NCBI RefSeq assembly: GCF_030161095.1
Contig: NZ_BSPP01000004.1
Location: 124,001-188,000 of the forward strand
DNA length: 64,000 nucleotides
Direction of reading: 5' to 3'
Source: Cypionkella aquatica
GTDB taxonomy: Bacteria > Pseudomonadota > Alphaproteobacteria > Rhodobacterales > Rhodobacteraceae
The translations under genes and the position numbers were made by a program. Positions 53,125 through 62,764 of this stretch are shown here, piece after piece. Within the stretch, counting starts at the first letter, position 1; the number at the start of each line of letters is the position of its first letter. The notes beneath the pieces are model-generated. The model was not told where the DNA came from, made no database searches, and saw only the letters and a program-made list of their open reading frames with translations.

Positions 53125-53552
53125 CCCAAGTCTACGACACCCTTCACGCCGCTTGCGCCGCCCTTGGCACCCGGCTGTTTACCGTGACGGTGCAAGACCT
53201 TACGCTTGATGTCGCCCGCCGCGCCTATACCTCGCATCCGGTGGAATATCCTGTCTCCGGCACCAAGCCGCTGACCCGCGATGGCTGGTATGACTTCTGC
53301 ATCACCGGTCAGCAAACCTTTGTCGCCAACACCACGCCCGAGTTTGCAAAATATTTCTTCGACCACGCGCTGATCAGCTCGCTTGGCCTTGGCTCTTGCA
53401 TCAACATCCCGCTGGTGGACGGCGGTGCGGTGCTGGGCACTGTCAATCTGCTGGCCGAAGAGCATCACTTTACCCCCGAAAAACTGGCGGCTTATCAAGC
53501 GCTTGTCCAACAGAACCACGCAGCCCTCGCCGCAGAAATGGCCAAAGGCTAA
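53121..53552 (+). CDS. GAF domain protein
   Basis: Stand-alone GAF-like protein, 143 aa, cytoplasmic. LFTVTVQDLTLDVARRAYTSHPVEYPVSGTKPL and GSCINIPLVDGGAVLGTVNLLAEEHHFTPEKLAAYQAL give the fold. It is not the free-Met-R-sulfoxide reductase, because I do not see that enzyme's cysteine arrangement. Its ATG overlaps the HPP stop as ATGA, so it probably works with the HPP-CBS protein, perhaps as a small-molecule sensor (inference). Confidence 0.8.
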   Translation: MTQVYDTLHAACAALGTRLFTVTVQDLTLDVARRAYTSHPVEYPVSGTKPLTRDGWYDFCITGQQTFVANTTPEFAKYFFDHALISSLGLGSCINIPLVDGGAVLGTVNLLAEEHHFTPEKLAAYQALVQQNHAALAAEMAKG

Positions 53553-53562
53553 GCATTGCCTA

Positions 53563-53584
53563 GGGGTGGGGCAGCCCCCCACCC
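53563..53584 (+). terminator. possible terminator after the GAF gene
   Basis: GGGGTGGGG (53563-53571) can pair with CCCCACCC (53577-53584) in an 8-bp GC stem. No clear T-run follows, so termination is uncertain. Confidence 0.4.
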
Positions 53585-53715
53585 GACCGCAAGCCTTATC
53601 GTTTGATCAAAAATCTGCGCGTCGTCGCTAATTTTTCATTGCCAAACAACACCACCCCGCTACCGTGATGCCAAGACCGGGAACCCGGCTTTCGCTCAAT
53701 CACAGGGAGCTTTCG

Positions 53716-54882
53716 ATGACCAAAACCCGTAAAACTGCCGCCGCTGCCGCCGTTTTGGCCAGCCTTGCCACCGCCATCACCCCCGCTTTCGCCCAGATGA
53801 CCGAAGTGGGCGCGGGGGAAGGCCAGCTGAACATCGTCGCTTGGGCCGGCTATATCGAGCGCGGCGAAACCGACAAAGCCTTCGACTGGGTGACGAAATT
53901 TGAAGCCGCCAGCGGCTGCAAAGTTGCTGTCAAAACCGCCAATACCTCGGATGAGATGGTGGCCTTGATGAACGAGGGCGGCTTTGACGTTGTCACCGCT
54001 TCGGGCGATGCCTCGCTGCGCCTGATCGCAGGCAAACGGGTGCAGCCGATCAACACCGCGCTGATCCCCAGCTGGTCAAAAATCGACCCGCGTCTGGTGG
54101 ATGCCAAATGGCATACCGTCGATGGCACCCACTATGGCACCCCCTATCTTTGGGGTCCTAACGTGTTGATGTATAACACCGATGTGTTCAAAGAAGCGCC
54201 GAAGTCGTGGAACGTGGTGTTTGAGAAAATGGACCTGCCCGACGGCAAGTCGAACGAAGGCCGCGTGCAGGCTTATGATGGCCCGATCCACATTGCCGAT
54301 GCCGCGCAATACCTGATGTTCCACAAGCCCGAGCTGAAAATCACCTCGCCCTACGAGTTGAACGAAGAGCAATACAAGGCGGCACTGGACCTGCTGCGCG
54401 TCCAACGCACGCTGGTCAGCCGCTACTGGCACGACGCCTTTATCCAGATGGATGATTTCAAGAACGAGGGTGTGGTCGCCTCTGGCTCTTGGCCGTTCCA
54501 AGTTGGCCTGTTGCAATCAGAAAAGCTTCCGATTGCCTCGACGATCCCCGAGGAGGGTGCGACGGGCTGGGCCGATACCACCATGCTGGCCACCGATGCG
54601 GCAAACCCAAATTGCGCCTATAAGTGGATGGAGCATACGCTAAGCTCTAACCTGCAATCGGATCTGTCGGTCTGGTTTGGCGGCAATCCGGTGGTGCCAG
54701 CGGCTTGCACCGACAAATCGGGGATGCAGACGGCTGAAGGCTGCACTGCCAACGGCTTGGACAACTTCGATAAAATCCGGTTCTGGACCACGCCTGTCGC
54801 CAATTGTTCGCAAGGCGAAGGCGCTTGCGTGCCCTACTACCGCTGGGTGTCGGATTACATCGGCGTGATCGGCGGCCGGTAA
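53716..54882 (+). CDS. spermidine/putrescine-type ABC substrate-binding protein
   Basis: Periplasmic binding protein of the PotD/PotF type, 388 aa, with signal peptide MTKTRKTAAAAAVLASLATAITPAFAQ. GQLNIVAWAGYIERG at the mature start, GGFDVVTASGDASLRLIAGKRVQPIN and VDGTHYGTPYLWGPNVLMYNTDVFKEAPKSW are typical. The mature part has several cysteines (for example NCSQGEGACVPYYRW) that could form disulfides. Start at 53716 with AGGGAG upstream. First gene of a four-gene importer; substrate probably a polyamine or related cation, not proved. Confidence 0.92.
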   Translation: MTKTRKTAAAAAVLASLATAITPAFAQMTEVGAGEGQLNIVAWAGYIERGETDKAFDWVTKFEAASGCKVAVKTANTSDEMVALMNEGGFDVVTASGDASLRLIAGKRVQPINTALIPSWSKIDPRLVDAKWHTVDGTHYGTPYLWGPNVLMYNTDVFKEAPKSWNVVFEKMDLPDGKSNEGRVQAYDGPIHIADAAQYLMFHKPELKITSPYELNEEQYKAALDLLRVQRTLVSRYWHDAFIQMDDFKNEGVVASGSWPFQVGLLQSEKLPIASTIPEEGATGWADTTMLATDAANPNCAYKWMEHTLSSNLQSDLSVWFGGNPVVPAACTDKSGMQTAEGCTANGLDNFDKIRFWTTPVANCSQGEGACVPYYRWVSDYIGVIGGR

Positions 54883-54968
54883 ACTTGGCCTGTGACCTTG
54901 CCTCAAAGGGTGCGTGACATCACGCACCCTACCCTCTTGCCGCCTTGCCGGATAAAGGCCTATCGTTC

Positions 54969-55967
54969 ATGCCCGCAGCCGTAGAATTTCGCAGCGTTTC
55001 CCGCCATTTCGGCCCCAGTTCTGCCCCCGTGAAAGCCGTGGACAGCGTCGATCTGACCATAGCCGAGGGCGCATTTTTTGCCATGCTTGGGCCATCAGGG
55101 TCAGGCAAAACCACCTGCTTGCGGCTGATCTCGGGCTTTGAATCCCCCACAGCGGGTGAGATTTGCATCTTTGGCGAAAATGTCTCCAACACCCCGCCGC
55201 ATCTGCGCAACGTCAACACCGTGTTCCAGGATTACGCCCTGTTCCCGCATATGAACGTGCGCGATAACGTCGCCTATGGCCTGATGGTCAAGGGCATGGC
55301 CAAGGCCCAACGCTATGCCAAGGCCGAAGAAATGCTCGCCCTTGTGCATCTTGACGCTTACGGCAGCCGCAAGCCCGGTCAGCTTTCCGGGGGCCAGCGC
55401 CAACGCGTCGCCCTCGCCCGCGCATTGGTGAATGAACCCAAAGTTTTGCTGCTGGATGAACCGCTTGGCGCGCTGGATCTGAAGCTTCGCGAAGCCATGC
55501 AGGACGAACTGAAATCCCTGCAACAGCGCCTTGGCATCACCTTTGTTTTCGTCACCCATGATCAGCACGAGGCGTTGTCGATGGCCGATAGCCTTGCCGT
55601 GTTCAACGATGGCAAGATCGCTCAGATCGGCACCCCAGCGCAAATCTATGCGCAACCGAAAACCCGCTTTGTGGCTGATTTCGTAGGCTCTTCCAACGTG
55701 CTGCCACCCGCCCTGACCCAAAACCTCGGCGGCCCGGCCAAATGGTCCAGCTTGCGCCCCGAATCCCTGCACCTTGACCCAAGCGGGCCGCTGCAAGGCA
55801 CTGTCACCTCTTTGCGCTACCTCGGCTCCGGCCACCGTGTTGCCATCACCACCCAAGGCCAAGACATCGCCGCCATCCTGCCAGCAGGCAGCCCACTGCC
55901 CGAACCCGGCGCGCAAATCCAGCTTGGCTTTGCCCCGGCTGCTTTGCACATCATGGATGAAGTGTAA
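54969..55967 (+). CDS. polyamine-type ABC transporter ATP-binding protein
   Basis: PotA-like ATPase, 332 aa. Walker A LGPSGSGKTT, Q-loop VFQDYALFPHM, signature LSGGQRQRVALARAL, Walker B VLLLDEPLGALDLKLR and H-loop FVTHDQHEAL are intact; the C-terminal TOBE-like domain follows VGSSNVLPP. ATG 54969 chosen; an in-frame TTG at 54945 is an alternative. An inverted repeat of about 57 bp separates it from the permease genes. Confidence 0.93.
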   Translation: MPAAVEFRSVSRHFGPSSAPVKAVDSVDLTIAEGAFFAMLGPSGSGKTTCLRLISGFESPTAGEICIFGENVSNTPPHLRNVNTVFQDYALFPHMNVRDNVAYGLMVKGMAKAQRYAKAEEMLALVHLDAYGSRKPGQLSGGQRQRVALARALVNEPKVLLLDEPLGALDLKLREAMQDELKSLQQRLGITFVFVTHDQHEALSMADSLAVFNDGKIAQIGTPAQIYAQPKTRFVADFVGSSNVLPPALTQNLGGPAKWSSLRPESLHLDPSGPLQGTVTSLRYLGSGHRVAITTQGQDIAAILPAGSPLPEPGAQIQLGFAPAALHIMDEV

Positions 55968-55992
55968 TGGCCGCCGGTTTCATTCGTTTTCT

Positions 55993-56049
55993 AAATATCC
56001 CCGCCGGAGGCTCCCGTAGCGGCACCCGAAGCCTCCGGCGGGAGTATTT
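55993..56049. repeat. 20-bp inverted repeat between the ATPase and permease genes
   Basis: Left arm AAATATCCCCGCCGGAGGCT (55993-56012) pairs with right arm AGCCTCCGGCGGGAGTATTT (56030-56049) with one mismatch and one wobble; loop 17 nt. The right end continues CAAAAAGAGCAAA, matching the element at 16540-16568 in reverse. In this position it may act as an mRNA-processing or partial-termination site that sets ATPase and permease levels. No T-run follows. Confidence 0.75.
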
Positions 56050-56070
56050 CAAAAAGAGCAAATCCAAGAG

Positions 56071-57012
56071 ATGCGCGCGATGAGTGCCGTCCTGCCCGCC
56101 AAATCGCTGGCCGACCGGCTGACCACCTTGTTCTGGCGCAAGCCCAAGCTTTTGTTGGCGCTGCTGATCACCCCGCCTTTGCTTTGGCTTGGGGTGATCT
56201 ATCTTGGGTCGCTGGCCGCCCTTCTGCTGCAATCTTTCTATTCGATCGACGAGTTCTCCGGCATGGTGGTGCCCGAGTTCACCCTGAAAACCTATGCAGA
56301 ACTGCTGCGACCGCAGAACTATGACATCATTCTGCGCACGCTGATCATGTCCGCGACCGTCACCCTAGGCTCGGTGATCCTTGCGTTTCCAATCGCCTAT
56401 TACGCCGCCCGCTATGCCAAAGGCCGCTGGAAGGCGGTGTTCTATTTGGGCATCATGCTGCCGCTGTGGTCGTCTTACCTTGTCAAAGTCTATGCGTGGA
56501 AGTTGATCCTTGCCAAGGAAGGCATCCTGACGTGGGCCGCCACGCAGACCCATACCAATTTCCTACTGGATGCCGCACTTGCGCTGCCGGGTATTGGCGG
56601 CAATTCGCTGTCGACCAGCTATATCGGTATGTTTCTGGTGTTCACCTATGTCTGGCTGCCGTTCATGATCCTGCCGATGCAGGCGTCGTTAGAGCGGGTG
56701 CCGACCTCGATGCTGGAAGCCTCCCAAGACCTCGGCGCCACCCGCGCGCAAACCTTCCGTACCGTTATCATCCCGCTTGCGCTGCCAGGCATCATCGCCG
56801 GGTCGATCTTTACCTTTTCGCTGACGATGGGCGATTACATCATCCCGCAGATCGTCGGAAATTCGGCCAATTTCATCGGCATGGCGGTGTATCAGCTGCA
56901 AGGCACTGCTGGGAACACCCCGCTTGCCGCCGCGTTCGCGGTAATCCCCATAGTGATCATGCTGATCTATCTCAGCCTCGCAAAACGCGCCGGAGCTTTC
57001 GATGCGCTCTGA
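56071..57012 (+). CDS. polyamine-type ABC transporter permease (PotB-like)
   Basis: Inner-membrane permease, 313 aa, with six membrane segments. The ABC-permease EAA loop is SMLEASQDLGATRAQTFRTVIIPLALPGI. Conserved LPLWSSYLVKVYAWKLIL and SFTLTMGDYI-like SLTMGDYIIPQIVG match the PotB group. A second ATG at 56080 is an alternative start; Shine-Dalgarno support is weak for both. Overlaps the next permease by 11 nt. Confidence 0.92.
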   Translation: MRAMSAVLPAKSLADRLTTLFWRKPKLLLALLITPPLLWLGVIYLGSLAALLLQSFYSIDEFSGMVVPEFTLKTYAELLRPQNYDIILRTLIMSATVTLGSVILAFPIAYYAARYAKGRWKAVFYLGIMLPLWSSYLVKVYAWKLILAKEGILTWAATQTHTNFLLDAALALPGIGGNSLSTSYIGMFLVFTYVWLPFMILPMQASLERVPTSMLEASQDLGATRAQTFRTVIIPLALPGIIAGSIFTFSLTMGDYIIPQIVGNSANFIGMAVYQLQGTAGNTPLAAAFAVIPIVIMLIYLSLAKRAGAFDAL

Positions 57013-57808
57013 CCAAGCCCCGCTTTCGCTAAAAATTGCAGCCATCGGTGGCTTGTTGTTTCTGCATTTGCCGATCCTGCTGATTTTCCTCTATGCCTTC
57101 ACCACCGAAGAGCGCACCTATGCCTTCCCACCCCCCGGCCTGACCCTGCACTGGTTCAGTGTGGCGTGGAACAGGCCCGATATCTGGGAAGCGCTGGCCC
57201 TGTCGGTGAAAGTGGCCACAGCGGCCACAGCGCTGGCGATGGTGCTTGGCACGTTGATTTCTGCCGCCATGGCGCAAGCGCGGTTCTTCGGGCGCGAGCA
57301 AATAAGCCTGCTGATCATCCTGCCCATCGCCCTGCCCGGCGTGATCACTGGCATGTCCTTGCGCTCGGCGTTCGGCCTGATGGATATTCCATTCTCGACC
57401 CTGACCATCATCCTTGGCCATGCCACCTTTTGCATCGTCATTGTCTATAACAACGCCGTCGCCCGCTTTCGCCGCCTGTCCGGTGGCGTGCTAGAAGCCT
57501 CTGCAGACCTTGGCGCCAATGCGTTTCAAACCTTCCGCTATATCCTGCTGCCGAACCTTGGCACCGCTTTGCTGGCAGGCGGTATGCTCGCCTTCGCGCT
57601 GTCGTTTGACGAGGTGATCGTCACCACCTTCACCGCAGGCCAGCAATCTACCCTGCCGATCTGGATGCTGGAGGAACTGATCCGCCCGCGCCAACGCCCC
57701 GTCACCAATGTCGTCGCCATGGTGGTGTTCGCCGCCACTTTCTTCCCGATCTTGCTGGCCTATTACTTGACCCGCAACGGATCAGAGACTGCGGGTTCGG
57801 GCAAATAA
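57002..57808 (+). CDS. polyamine-type ABC transporter permease (PotC-like)
   Basis: Second permease, 268 aa, six membrane segments. EAA loop: GVLEASADLGANAFQTFRYILLPNLGTAL. Family features: HLPILLIFLYAFTTEERTYAFPPPGLTLHWF and ALSFDEVIVTTFTAGQQSTLPIWMLEELIRPRQRPVTN. Last gene of the importer operon. A C-terminal polar tail ends NGSETAGSGK. Confidence 0.93.
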   Translation: MRSDQAPLSLKIAAIGGLLFLHLPILLIFLYAFTTEERTYAFPPPGLTLHWFSVAWNRPDIWEALALSVKVATAATALAMVLGTLISAAMAQARFFGREQISLLIILPIALPGVITGMSLRSAFGLMDIPFSTLTIILGHATFCIVIVYNNAVARFRRLSGGVLEASADLGANAFQTFRYILLPNLGTALLAGGMLAFALSFDEVIVTTFTAGQQSTLPIWMLEELIRPRQRPVTNVVAMVVFAATFFPILLAYYLTRNGSETAGSGK

Positions 57809-57944
57809 CGCTGCCGCATTTTCGCCGGAAAGATAGAATATAAGGCAGATACGGTCCAACCGACCTCTGCGGTAGGCTCATAGCTCTGATGCGGCACCGC
57901 TAAGCGCGCCGCATCAGCGCGCCTTCCACCCAATCAGCAAGCCA

Positions 57945-58015
57945 CTCCGGACTTGATCAGGGGACTCTGGCATCGTTTGGGCTGGGCAGAGGCCCCGGGG
58001 CAAGTCCGGGGCGGC
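57945..58015. repeat. REP-like palindromic repeat pair
   Basis: CACTCCGGACTTGATCAGGGG near 57946 and CCCCGGGGCAAGTCCGGGGC near 57995-58013 are two related copies, in opposite orientation, of the CCGGACTTG repeat also seen at 50990-51010. They lie between the convergent importer and GNAT genes and could fold into one large hairpin. Confidence 0.6.
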
Positions 58016-58020
58016 TTGGG

Positions 58021-58443
58021 TTAAAACCCCAACACCATATCGCGATGATCAATGCCAGCATCGTCATAGACCGGGCCTATGGCTTGAAATCCCAGCGCCT
58101 TATAGAAGCCAAGCGCATGCACTTGCGCACCAAGTTTCGCCTGTGTCATCCCCGGCATCGCCCGAAACCGCTGAACCGCCGCGCGGATCAAGGCAGCGCC
58201 GATCCCCGAGCCTCGCGCACTGGCCAGCACGCAAACCCGGCCGATCTTGCCGGTATTGCCCTGCACCAGCAACCGGGCAGAGCCAACTGGCACGCCATCC
58301 AACAAGGCCAACAGATGCAGCGCCACATCGTCAAGGTCGTCAACCTCGTCCGCCTCAGAGACGCCCTGTTCCTCGATGAATACGATGCGACGCAGCTGGC
58401 GGCACAAAGCAATGTCGCGCGTCTCGGCAATCTCAAGCGTCAT
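58021..58443 (-). CDS. GNAT family N-acetyltransferase
   Basis: Acetyltransferase of 140 aa, cytoplasmic. The acetyl-CoA motif is [22 protein letters not shown], preceded by [44 protein letters not shown] is the usual ElaA/GNAT end. The substrate is unknown. ATG overlaps the dapE stop as ATGA (58440-58443). Confidence 0.9.
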   Translation of the reverse strand: MTLEIAETRDIALCRQLRRIVFIEEQGVSEADEVDDLDDVALHLLALLDGVPVGSARLLVQGNTGKIGRVCVLASARGSGIGAALIRAAVQRFRAMPGMTQAKLGAQVHALGFYKALGFQAIGPVYDDAGIDHRDMVLGF

Positions 58444-59594
58444 GCGAAATAGTCCCGCAAGATCCGGGTGTAGATCGCCTTCAGCGCATGGATCTGCGCC
58501 ACTTCGACCCGCTCATCCACTTGGTGCATGGTCTTGCCGACCAGCCCAAATTCGACCACTGGGCAGTGATCCTTGACAAACCGCGCATCCGAGGTGCCGC
58601 CACTGGTGGAATATTCCGGTATCCGCCCGGTTTCAGCCTGCACGGCCTTGGCCACCAATGCCGAAAAATCACCCGGAGGCGTCAGAAAGCTTTCGCCCGA
58701 CACCGTCACACGCATGGAAATCTCTACCCCAGTCGCGGCCTGCACCGCCGTCGCATGATCCTGCAACCAAGCCGTCAGAGACGCACCCGAATGGGCATCG
58801 TTAAAGCGGATATTCACGGTCGCAAAGCCCTTTGCAGGGATCACGTTCGTCGCCTTGTTTCCGCAATCAATCGTAGTGATCGCCAAGGTCGAGGCATCAA
58901 AATGCGCCGTGCCCTGATCCAAAGGCTCTGCCTCAAGCCGCGCCATCAGGGCGACAAGGGCGCTCATCGGGTTGCGGGCTCGGTGCGGATAGGCGGAATG
59001 ACCCTGCACGCCCACTGCGGTGAAGTAACACGTCATGCTGCCGCGCCGGCCAATCTTCATCATCTCGCCCATCTCATTCGGGCTGGTGGGTTCGCCCACC
59101 AGACAATGCGTCATCCGCTCACCATTGCTGGCCATCCAATCCAACAACGCCACCGTGCCGTCGAGGGCATCGGCCTCTTCATCGCCCGTGATCGCCAAAA
59201 TCACTGCGCCATCCGGCGGGGTCTGGCGCACGAAATCCACCGCGGCGGCGGCAAAGGCTGCCACGCCCGATTTCATGTCGGTTGCACCGCGGCCATACAT
59301 AAAGCCATCAACCACAGCAGCGCCAAACGGGTCTTGCGTCCAAGCCGCAAGATCACCCACCGGCACCACATCGGTGTGGCCATTGAAACCGAAAGACTTG
59401 TTCGCCCCCGCCACCCCCCAGCGCGCATAGAGGTTGGCAATCCCGCCACGATCGACGCGGGTACAGGTAAAACCCGCCGTTTCCAACACACCGGCCAAAA
59501 GCACCAAGGCCCCGCCTTCTTGTGGCGTGACCGAGGCGCAGCGGATCAAATCGGCGGTTAGTTTCTCGGGATCGACCGGCGCATGGGCAAGCAT
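58440..59594 (-). CDS. dapE: succinyl-diaminopimelate desuccinylase
   Basis: M20 metallohydrolase of lysine and peptidoglycan-precursor synthesis, 384 aa. Metal-binding parts: [28 protein letters not shown] and [14 protein letters not shown]. Substrate-side [27 protein letters not shown] is typical, and [12 protein letters not shown] supplies the late Ser/Gly block. ATG 59594 chosen (AAAGG upstream); a longer open frame to the right is not family sequence. Partner of dapD 2 kb away. Confidence 0.95.
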   Translation of the reverse strand: MLAHAPVDPEKLTADLIRCASVTPQEGGALVLLAGVLETAGFTCTRVDRGGIANLYARWGVAGANKSFGFNGHTDVVPVGDLAAWTQDPFGAAVVDGFMYGRGATDMKSGVAAFAAAAVDFVRQTPPDGAVILAITGDEEADALDGTVALLDWMASNGERMTHCLVGEPTSPNEMGEMMKIGRRGSMTCYFTAVGVQGHSAYPHRARNPMSALVALMARLEAEPLDQGTAHFDASTLAITTIDCGNKATNVIPAKGFATVNIRFNDAHSGASLTAWLQDHATAVQAATGVEISMRVTVSGESFLTPPGDFSALVAKAVQAETGRIPEYSTSGGTSDARFVKDHCPVVEFGLVGKTMHQVDERVEVAQIHALKAIYTRILRDYFA

Positions 59595-59882
59595 CACTCT
59601 GACCTTTATGCTGAAAATCGCAGATTTCGGGATATAGCCTTGGCCAAACCAATGCAACGCCTGCCAAATCTGTGGCGGTTGCGCAACCATCGCAGCTTGG
59701 CCACCGCATAACCCGAAAATGCAATGGCAGCGCCCGCGCATCGCCCTTAGGCTTGCCTGCAATACCATGCGAAGGGGCCAACGCGCCCGCAAAACCAGCG
59801 CAATGGCAGTCGAGGCAGTGATGAAACCGGGCGTCCCAAGCACCCCGCCAGTGCAGAGCAGCGCCCCGCTTGTCGCGGGCAG

Positions 59883-60902
59883 ATGGCGCGTGACTTGATG
59901 CTGCAGCCCCTTGATCAAGGCTGGGTGGCGCTGTCAGATCGCGGCCTGCTGGCATCCGCCGATCCGGCGCAGCTGATCCATCGCGGCCTGTTCGTGATGG
60001 AGCTGGCCCTGCCCTTGCAAAGCGTAAACCTGCTGCTTGACCACCAATCCAACCAGCACTGGCCGCGTACGTTTGCAATTTTCCATGACCCCGCAACCGG
60101 AATTGTCCTATTGCACCGTCAGGGCAAAGACGTGGTCCGGCATGTGTTGCCCGGCCCGCTGCCGCAAGGGCGCGGCACCGCTCGGTTGTCGTTCCAGTTC
60201 GATGCGCCCGCGCGGCACTGGAGCCTCAGCTTTGAGCTGCTTGGCAATGATCCTCCGGTGAAGATCGCCGCCCATGGCAGCAATCCGCTGCCGATGCCGT
60301 TGGCCGATCTGCAAGCGCTTTGCACAGCACCGCGCAAGCCCGGCCCGGTGCTGTGGTTCGGCATGACCAAAGGCGCGGCCCCACCCGGCACTGCACCATG
60401 GATAGGTCTGCGCACGCCCGTCGAAACCAGCCTTGGCACAGTCATGGCTGGGCATCTGAAACCGGGTGACATCCTGCTGACCGAAGATCGCGGCCCGGTG
60501 CCCCTGCTTGCCGCCACGCGGCTTGCCTTGCCAGCCCGCGGCAGCTTTGCCCCCGTGTTGCTGCGCGCGCCGTTCTTTGGGCAAACGCAAGATCAATTGG
60601 TTTCGGCCGATCAGTTGCTGGCGATCTCGGGGCACGAGGTTGAATACTTGTTCGGCAGCGATTCCGTGCTGATGCCCGCCGGGGTTTTGGTCGATGGCTG
60701 CACGGCCTTGTCGGACCAACGCCGCGCCATCACAGATTCTGTAGCGCTTGATCTGGGTCGACCGGCGCTGATCTTTGCCGATGGCTGCCTGCTGTCCATC
60801 GGCCATGATGCCGCAAATGAGATGCCGCTGCGCTGCCTGCAAACCCACGAAGTGCTGACATTGATGACGCTGCTGGGCCGCACACCACGACGCGCCGCGT
60901 GA
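59883..60902 (+). CDS. Hint-domain protein with degenerate splice site
   Basis: Protein of 339 aa with an unassigned N-terminal half (about residues 1-165, beta-rich: [41 protein letters not shown]) and a C-terminal Hedgehog/intein-type domain: [33 protein letters not shown], then [28 protein letters not shown]. The nucleophilic Cys or Ser expected at Hint position 1 is absent (GLRTPVET), so self-cleavage is unlikely. Such Hint proteins are numerous in Rhodobacteraceae; function unknown. Start uncertain: no clear Shine-Dalgarno at 59883, and ATG 59898 is possible. Confidence 0.78.
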   Translation: MARDLMLQPLDQGWVALSDRGLLASADPAQLIHRGLFVMELALPLQSVNLLLDHQSNQHWPRTFAIFHDPATGIVLLHRQGKDVVRHVLPGPLPQGRGTARLSFQFDAPARHWSLSFELLGNDPPVKIAAHGSNPLPMPLADLQALCTAPRKPGPVLWFGMTKGAAPPGTAPWIGLRTPVETSLGTVMAGHLKPGDILLTEDRGPVPLLAATRLALPARGSFAPVLLRAPFFGQTQDQLVSADQLLAISGHEVEYLFGSDSVLMPAGVLVDGCTALSDQRRAITDSVALDLGRPALIFADGCLLSIGHDAANEMPLRCLQTHEVLTLMTLLGRTPRRAA

Positions 60903-60999
60903 CTGCGTGAACTCTGCGCTCGCGGTTGGATCAGACCGCTGCTGCTGAGGCTTTCACCAAGTTCCGCACCAACACCAAAGCGGCTGGCGGCTTGCGACC

Positions 61000-61215
61000 T
61001 TACTGCCGTGAGATACTGCCAGCCGCGGCTATGCTCAGACGTTCTCGGCGCGGGTAAAAGAACAAAAGCAACCCGCGCTCGGACCGCACTTCAACTCTCG
61101 CTGCATTTTGCATGGCGGCGCCCCAGATCACATGGCGCTCGCCTTGGTCGATCACTTTGGTGCGCGGCTTGGCGGTCAATGCGCGCACAGCATGTATTAA
61201 AATACGATAAGGCAT
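61000..61215 (-). CDS. small hypothetical protein
   Basis: Protein of 71 aa, not recognised: MPYRILIHAVRALTAKPRTK then QGERHVIWGAAMQNAARVEVRSERGLLLFFYPRRERLSI. No signal peptide. Kept as real because GGAGG stands 6 nt before the ATG. A positively charged N half and a short hydrophobic LLLFFY segment are visible. It stands alone between the Hint gene (convergent) and a 207-nt gap. Confidence 0.55.
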   Translation of the reverse strand: MPYRILIHAVRALTAKPRTKVIDQGERHVIWGAAMQNAARVEVRSERGLLLFFYPRRERLSIAAAGSISRQ

Positions 61216-61422
61216 AGCAACCTCCGGTAACTATCTGGAACCACTATCAATCCGAAAACACGGATCGTCAGACTCTGATCTTGCATTAAAGATTAATTTA
61301 CAATTAGGGCGGCGATGTGGCAACGCCAGCTGATCCCTGCCACAATTATGTTCAGACATTTCCCAAAGATATCGCCCGCCACGCAAGCCGCAGCTGTGTT
61401 GCAAGGCTTGCTTTTTTGCAGA

Positions 61423-61743
61423 TCAGTCGAAAAACGGCATCATCTGCGCCACGACGACCGAGTTTTCGGCCAAAGCCCGCGCCATCAGATCGCGTTCTTC
61501 CGCCTCAATCTCGTCACCCGCAGCCAAGCGTTCGTCCAAAGTGCCATAGCCTGATACATCCAGCGGGGCGAGATCGGCCTGTTTCAAAATCGCCACGGTT
61601 TCACGCACCGCTTCGGCCTCATCCACGCCGCTGGCATAGATCATCAGCGCCGCGCCCGTGGATTTTTCGGGCAAACCGTCCCCCGGTTTGCGCCCCACTT
61701 CGACCATCAGCGTGTAGACCTGCTGTTTGCTGCCCTCGGACAT
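61423..61743 (-). CDS. conserved hypothetical protein downstream of dapD
   Basis: Protein of 106 aa, acidic and cytoplasmic: MSEGSKQQVYTLMVEVGRKPGDGLPEKSTGAALMIYASGVDEAEAVRETVAILKQADLAPLDVSGYGTLDERLAAGDEIEAEERDL is its main part (shown as family context; no motif known). The start and end read as a small alpha/beta ferredoxin-like fold. It follows dapD by 36 nt, so it is probably cotranscribed. I recall similar proteins near dapD in Rhodobacteraceae but know no function. Confidence 0.75.
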   Translation of the reverse strand: MSEGSKQQVYTLMVEVGRKPGDGLPEKSTGAALMIYASGVDEAEAVRETVAILKQADLAPLDVSGYGTLDERLAAGDEIEAEERDLMARALAENSVVVAQMMPFFD

Positions 61744-61779
61744 ATCAATCTCCTTCGCGCGACAAACGCGCTACCTTAT

Positions 61780-62607
61780 TCAGTCGCGCAGCAACTCGTT
61801 GATGCTGGTCTTGCTGCGGGTTTTGGCATCGACCTTCTTCACGATCACCGCGCAGTACAGGTTAATCCCGTTCTTCGATGGCATCGACCCTGCCACCACG
61901 ACCGACCCGGCAGGCACTTCGCCATACATCACAGCCCCGGTTTCACGATCAACAATCTTGGTGGACTGGCCGATGAACACACCCATCCCCAGCACGCTTC
62001 CTTCGCGGATGATGCAGCCTTCAACCACTTCGGACCGCGCGCCAATGAAGCAGTTGTCCTCGATGATCGTCGGGCCAGCCTGCATCGGCTCTAGGACGCC
62101 ACCAATGCCAACGCCGCCAGACAAATGCACGTTCTTGCCGATCTGCGCGCAGGAACCTACCGTCGCCCAACCGTCCACCATCGCGCCCTCATCAACATAA
62201 GCGCCAATGTTGACGAAAGACGGCATCAGCACCACGCCCTTGGCGATATAGGCCGAGCGCCGCACAATGCTGCCCGGAACCGCCCGGAACCCCGCCTTGC
62301 GCCAGTCAGCCTCGGTCCAGCCCTGAAACTTCGAGGGCACCTTGTCCCACCAGTTCGAGCCGCCATTGCTGCCGGAAATCTCATACATATCGGTCAGGCG
62401 GAACGACAACAGCACCGCCTTTTTCGCCCATTGGTTGACATGCCAATCGCCAGTGTCGCGCTTTTCCGCCACCCGCAATGCGCCGCTATCCAGCGCGCTC
62501 AGCGTCGCTTCAATCGCATCGCGCGTCTCGCCTTTGGTGCTGGTCGAGATGCTATCCCGCGCCTCCCAGGCAGCTTCAATTGCAGTCTCCAACGCGGCAT
62601 AGCTCAT
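61780..62607 (-). CDS. dapD: 2,3,4,5-tetrahydropyridine-2,6-dicarboxylate N-succinyltransferase
   Basis: Fourth step of lysine and diaminopimelate synthesis by the succinylase route; cytoplasmic trimer, 275 aa. N domain [13 protein letters not shown] and [23 protein letters not shown] precede the left-handed beta-helix, with [45 protein letters not shown] and [30 protein letters not shown]. Start at 62607 with AGGAG upstream. Complements dapE in the same window. Confidence 0.97.
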   Translation of the reverse strand: MSYAALETAIEAAWEARDSISTSTKGETRDAIEATLSALDSGALRVAEKRDTGDWHVNQWAKKAVLLSFRLTDMYEISGSNGGSNWWDKVPSKFQGWTEADWRKAGFRAVPGSIVRRSAYIAKGVVLMPSFVNIGAYVDEGAMVDGWATVGSCAQIGKNVHLSGGVGIGGVLEPMQAGPTIIEDNCFIGARSEVVEGCIIREGSVLGMGVFIGQSTKIVDRETGAVMYGEVPAGSVVVAGSMPSKNGINLYCAVIVKKVDAKTRSKTSINELLRD

Positions 62608-62711
62608 GGCAATCTCCTCAAAGCTTTGCAGCCCTATACCGATGCAGGCGCTACCATGCAATCGCTGTGGGCGGCATCAGGCCGGCCACAGACGACGCCC
62701 CAATATAGCAA

Positions 62712-62745
62712 ACGCCGCCCGCCTCGATCCCGAAGCGGACGGCGT
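62712..62745 (-). terminator. terminator of the phytase-like gene
   Basis: ACGCCGCCCGC (62712-62722) pairs with GCGGACGGCGT (62735-62745) in an 11-bp stem with one wobble. On the minus strand TTTGCTAT follows. It lies 20 nt beyond the stop at 62765. Confidence 0.6.
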
Positions 62746-62764
62746 CAAAGGTAGACGCGTCGCG

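Noticed and set aside
53121-53552. GAF protein as free methionine-R-sulfoxide reductase
   Set aside because: The catalytic cysteine pattern of that enzyme is not present; only one Cys lies in a comparable place.
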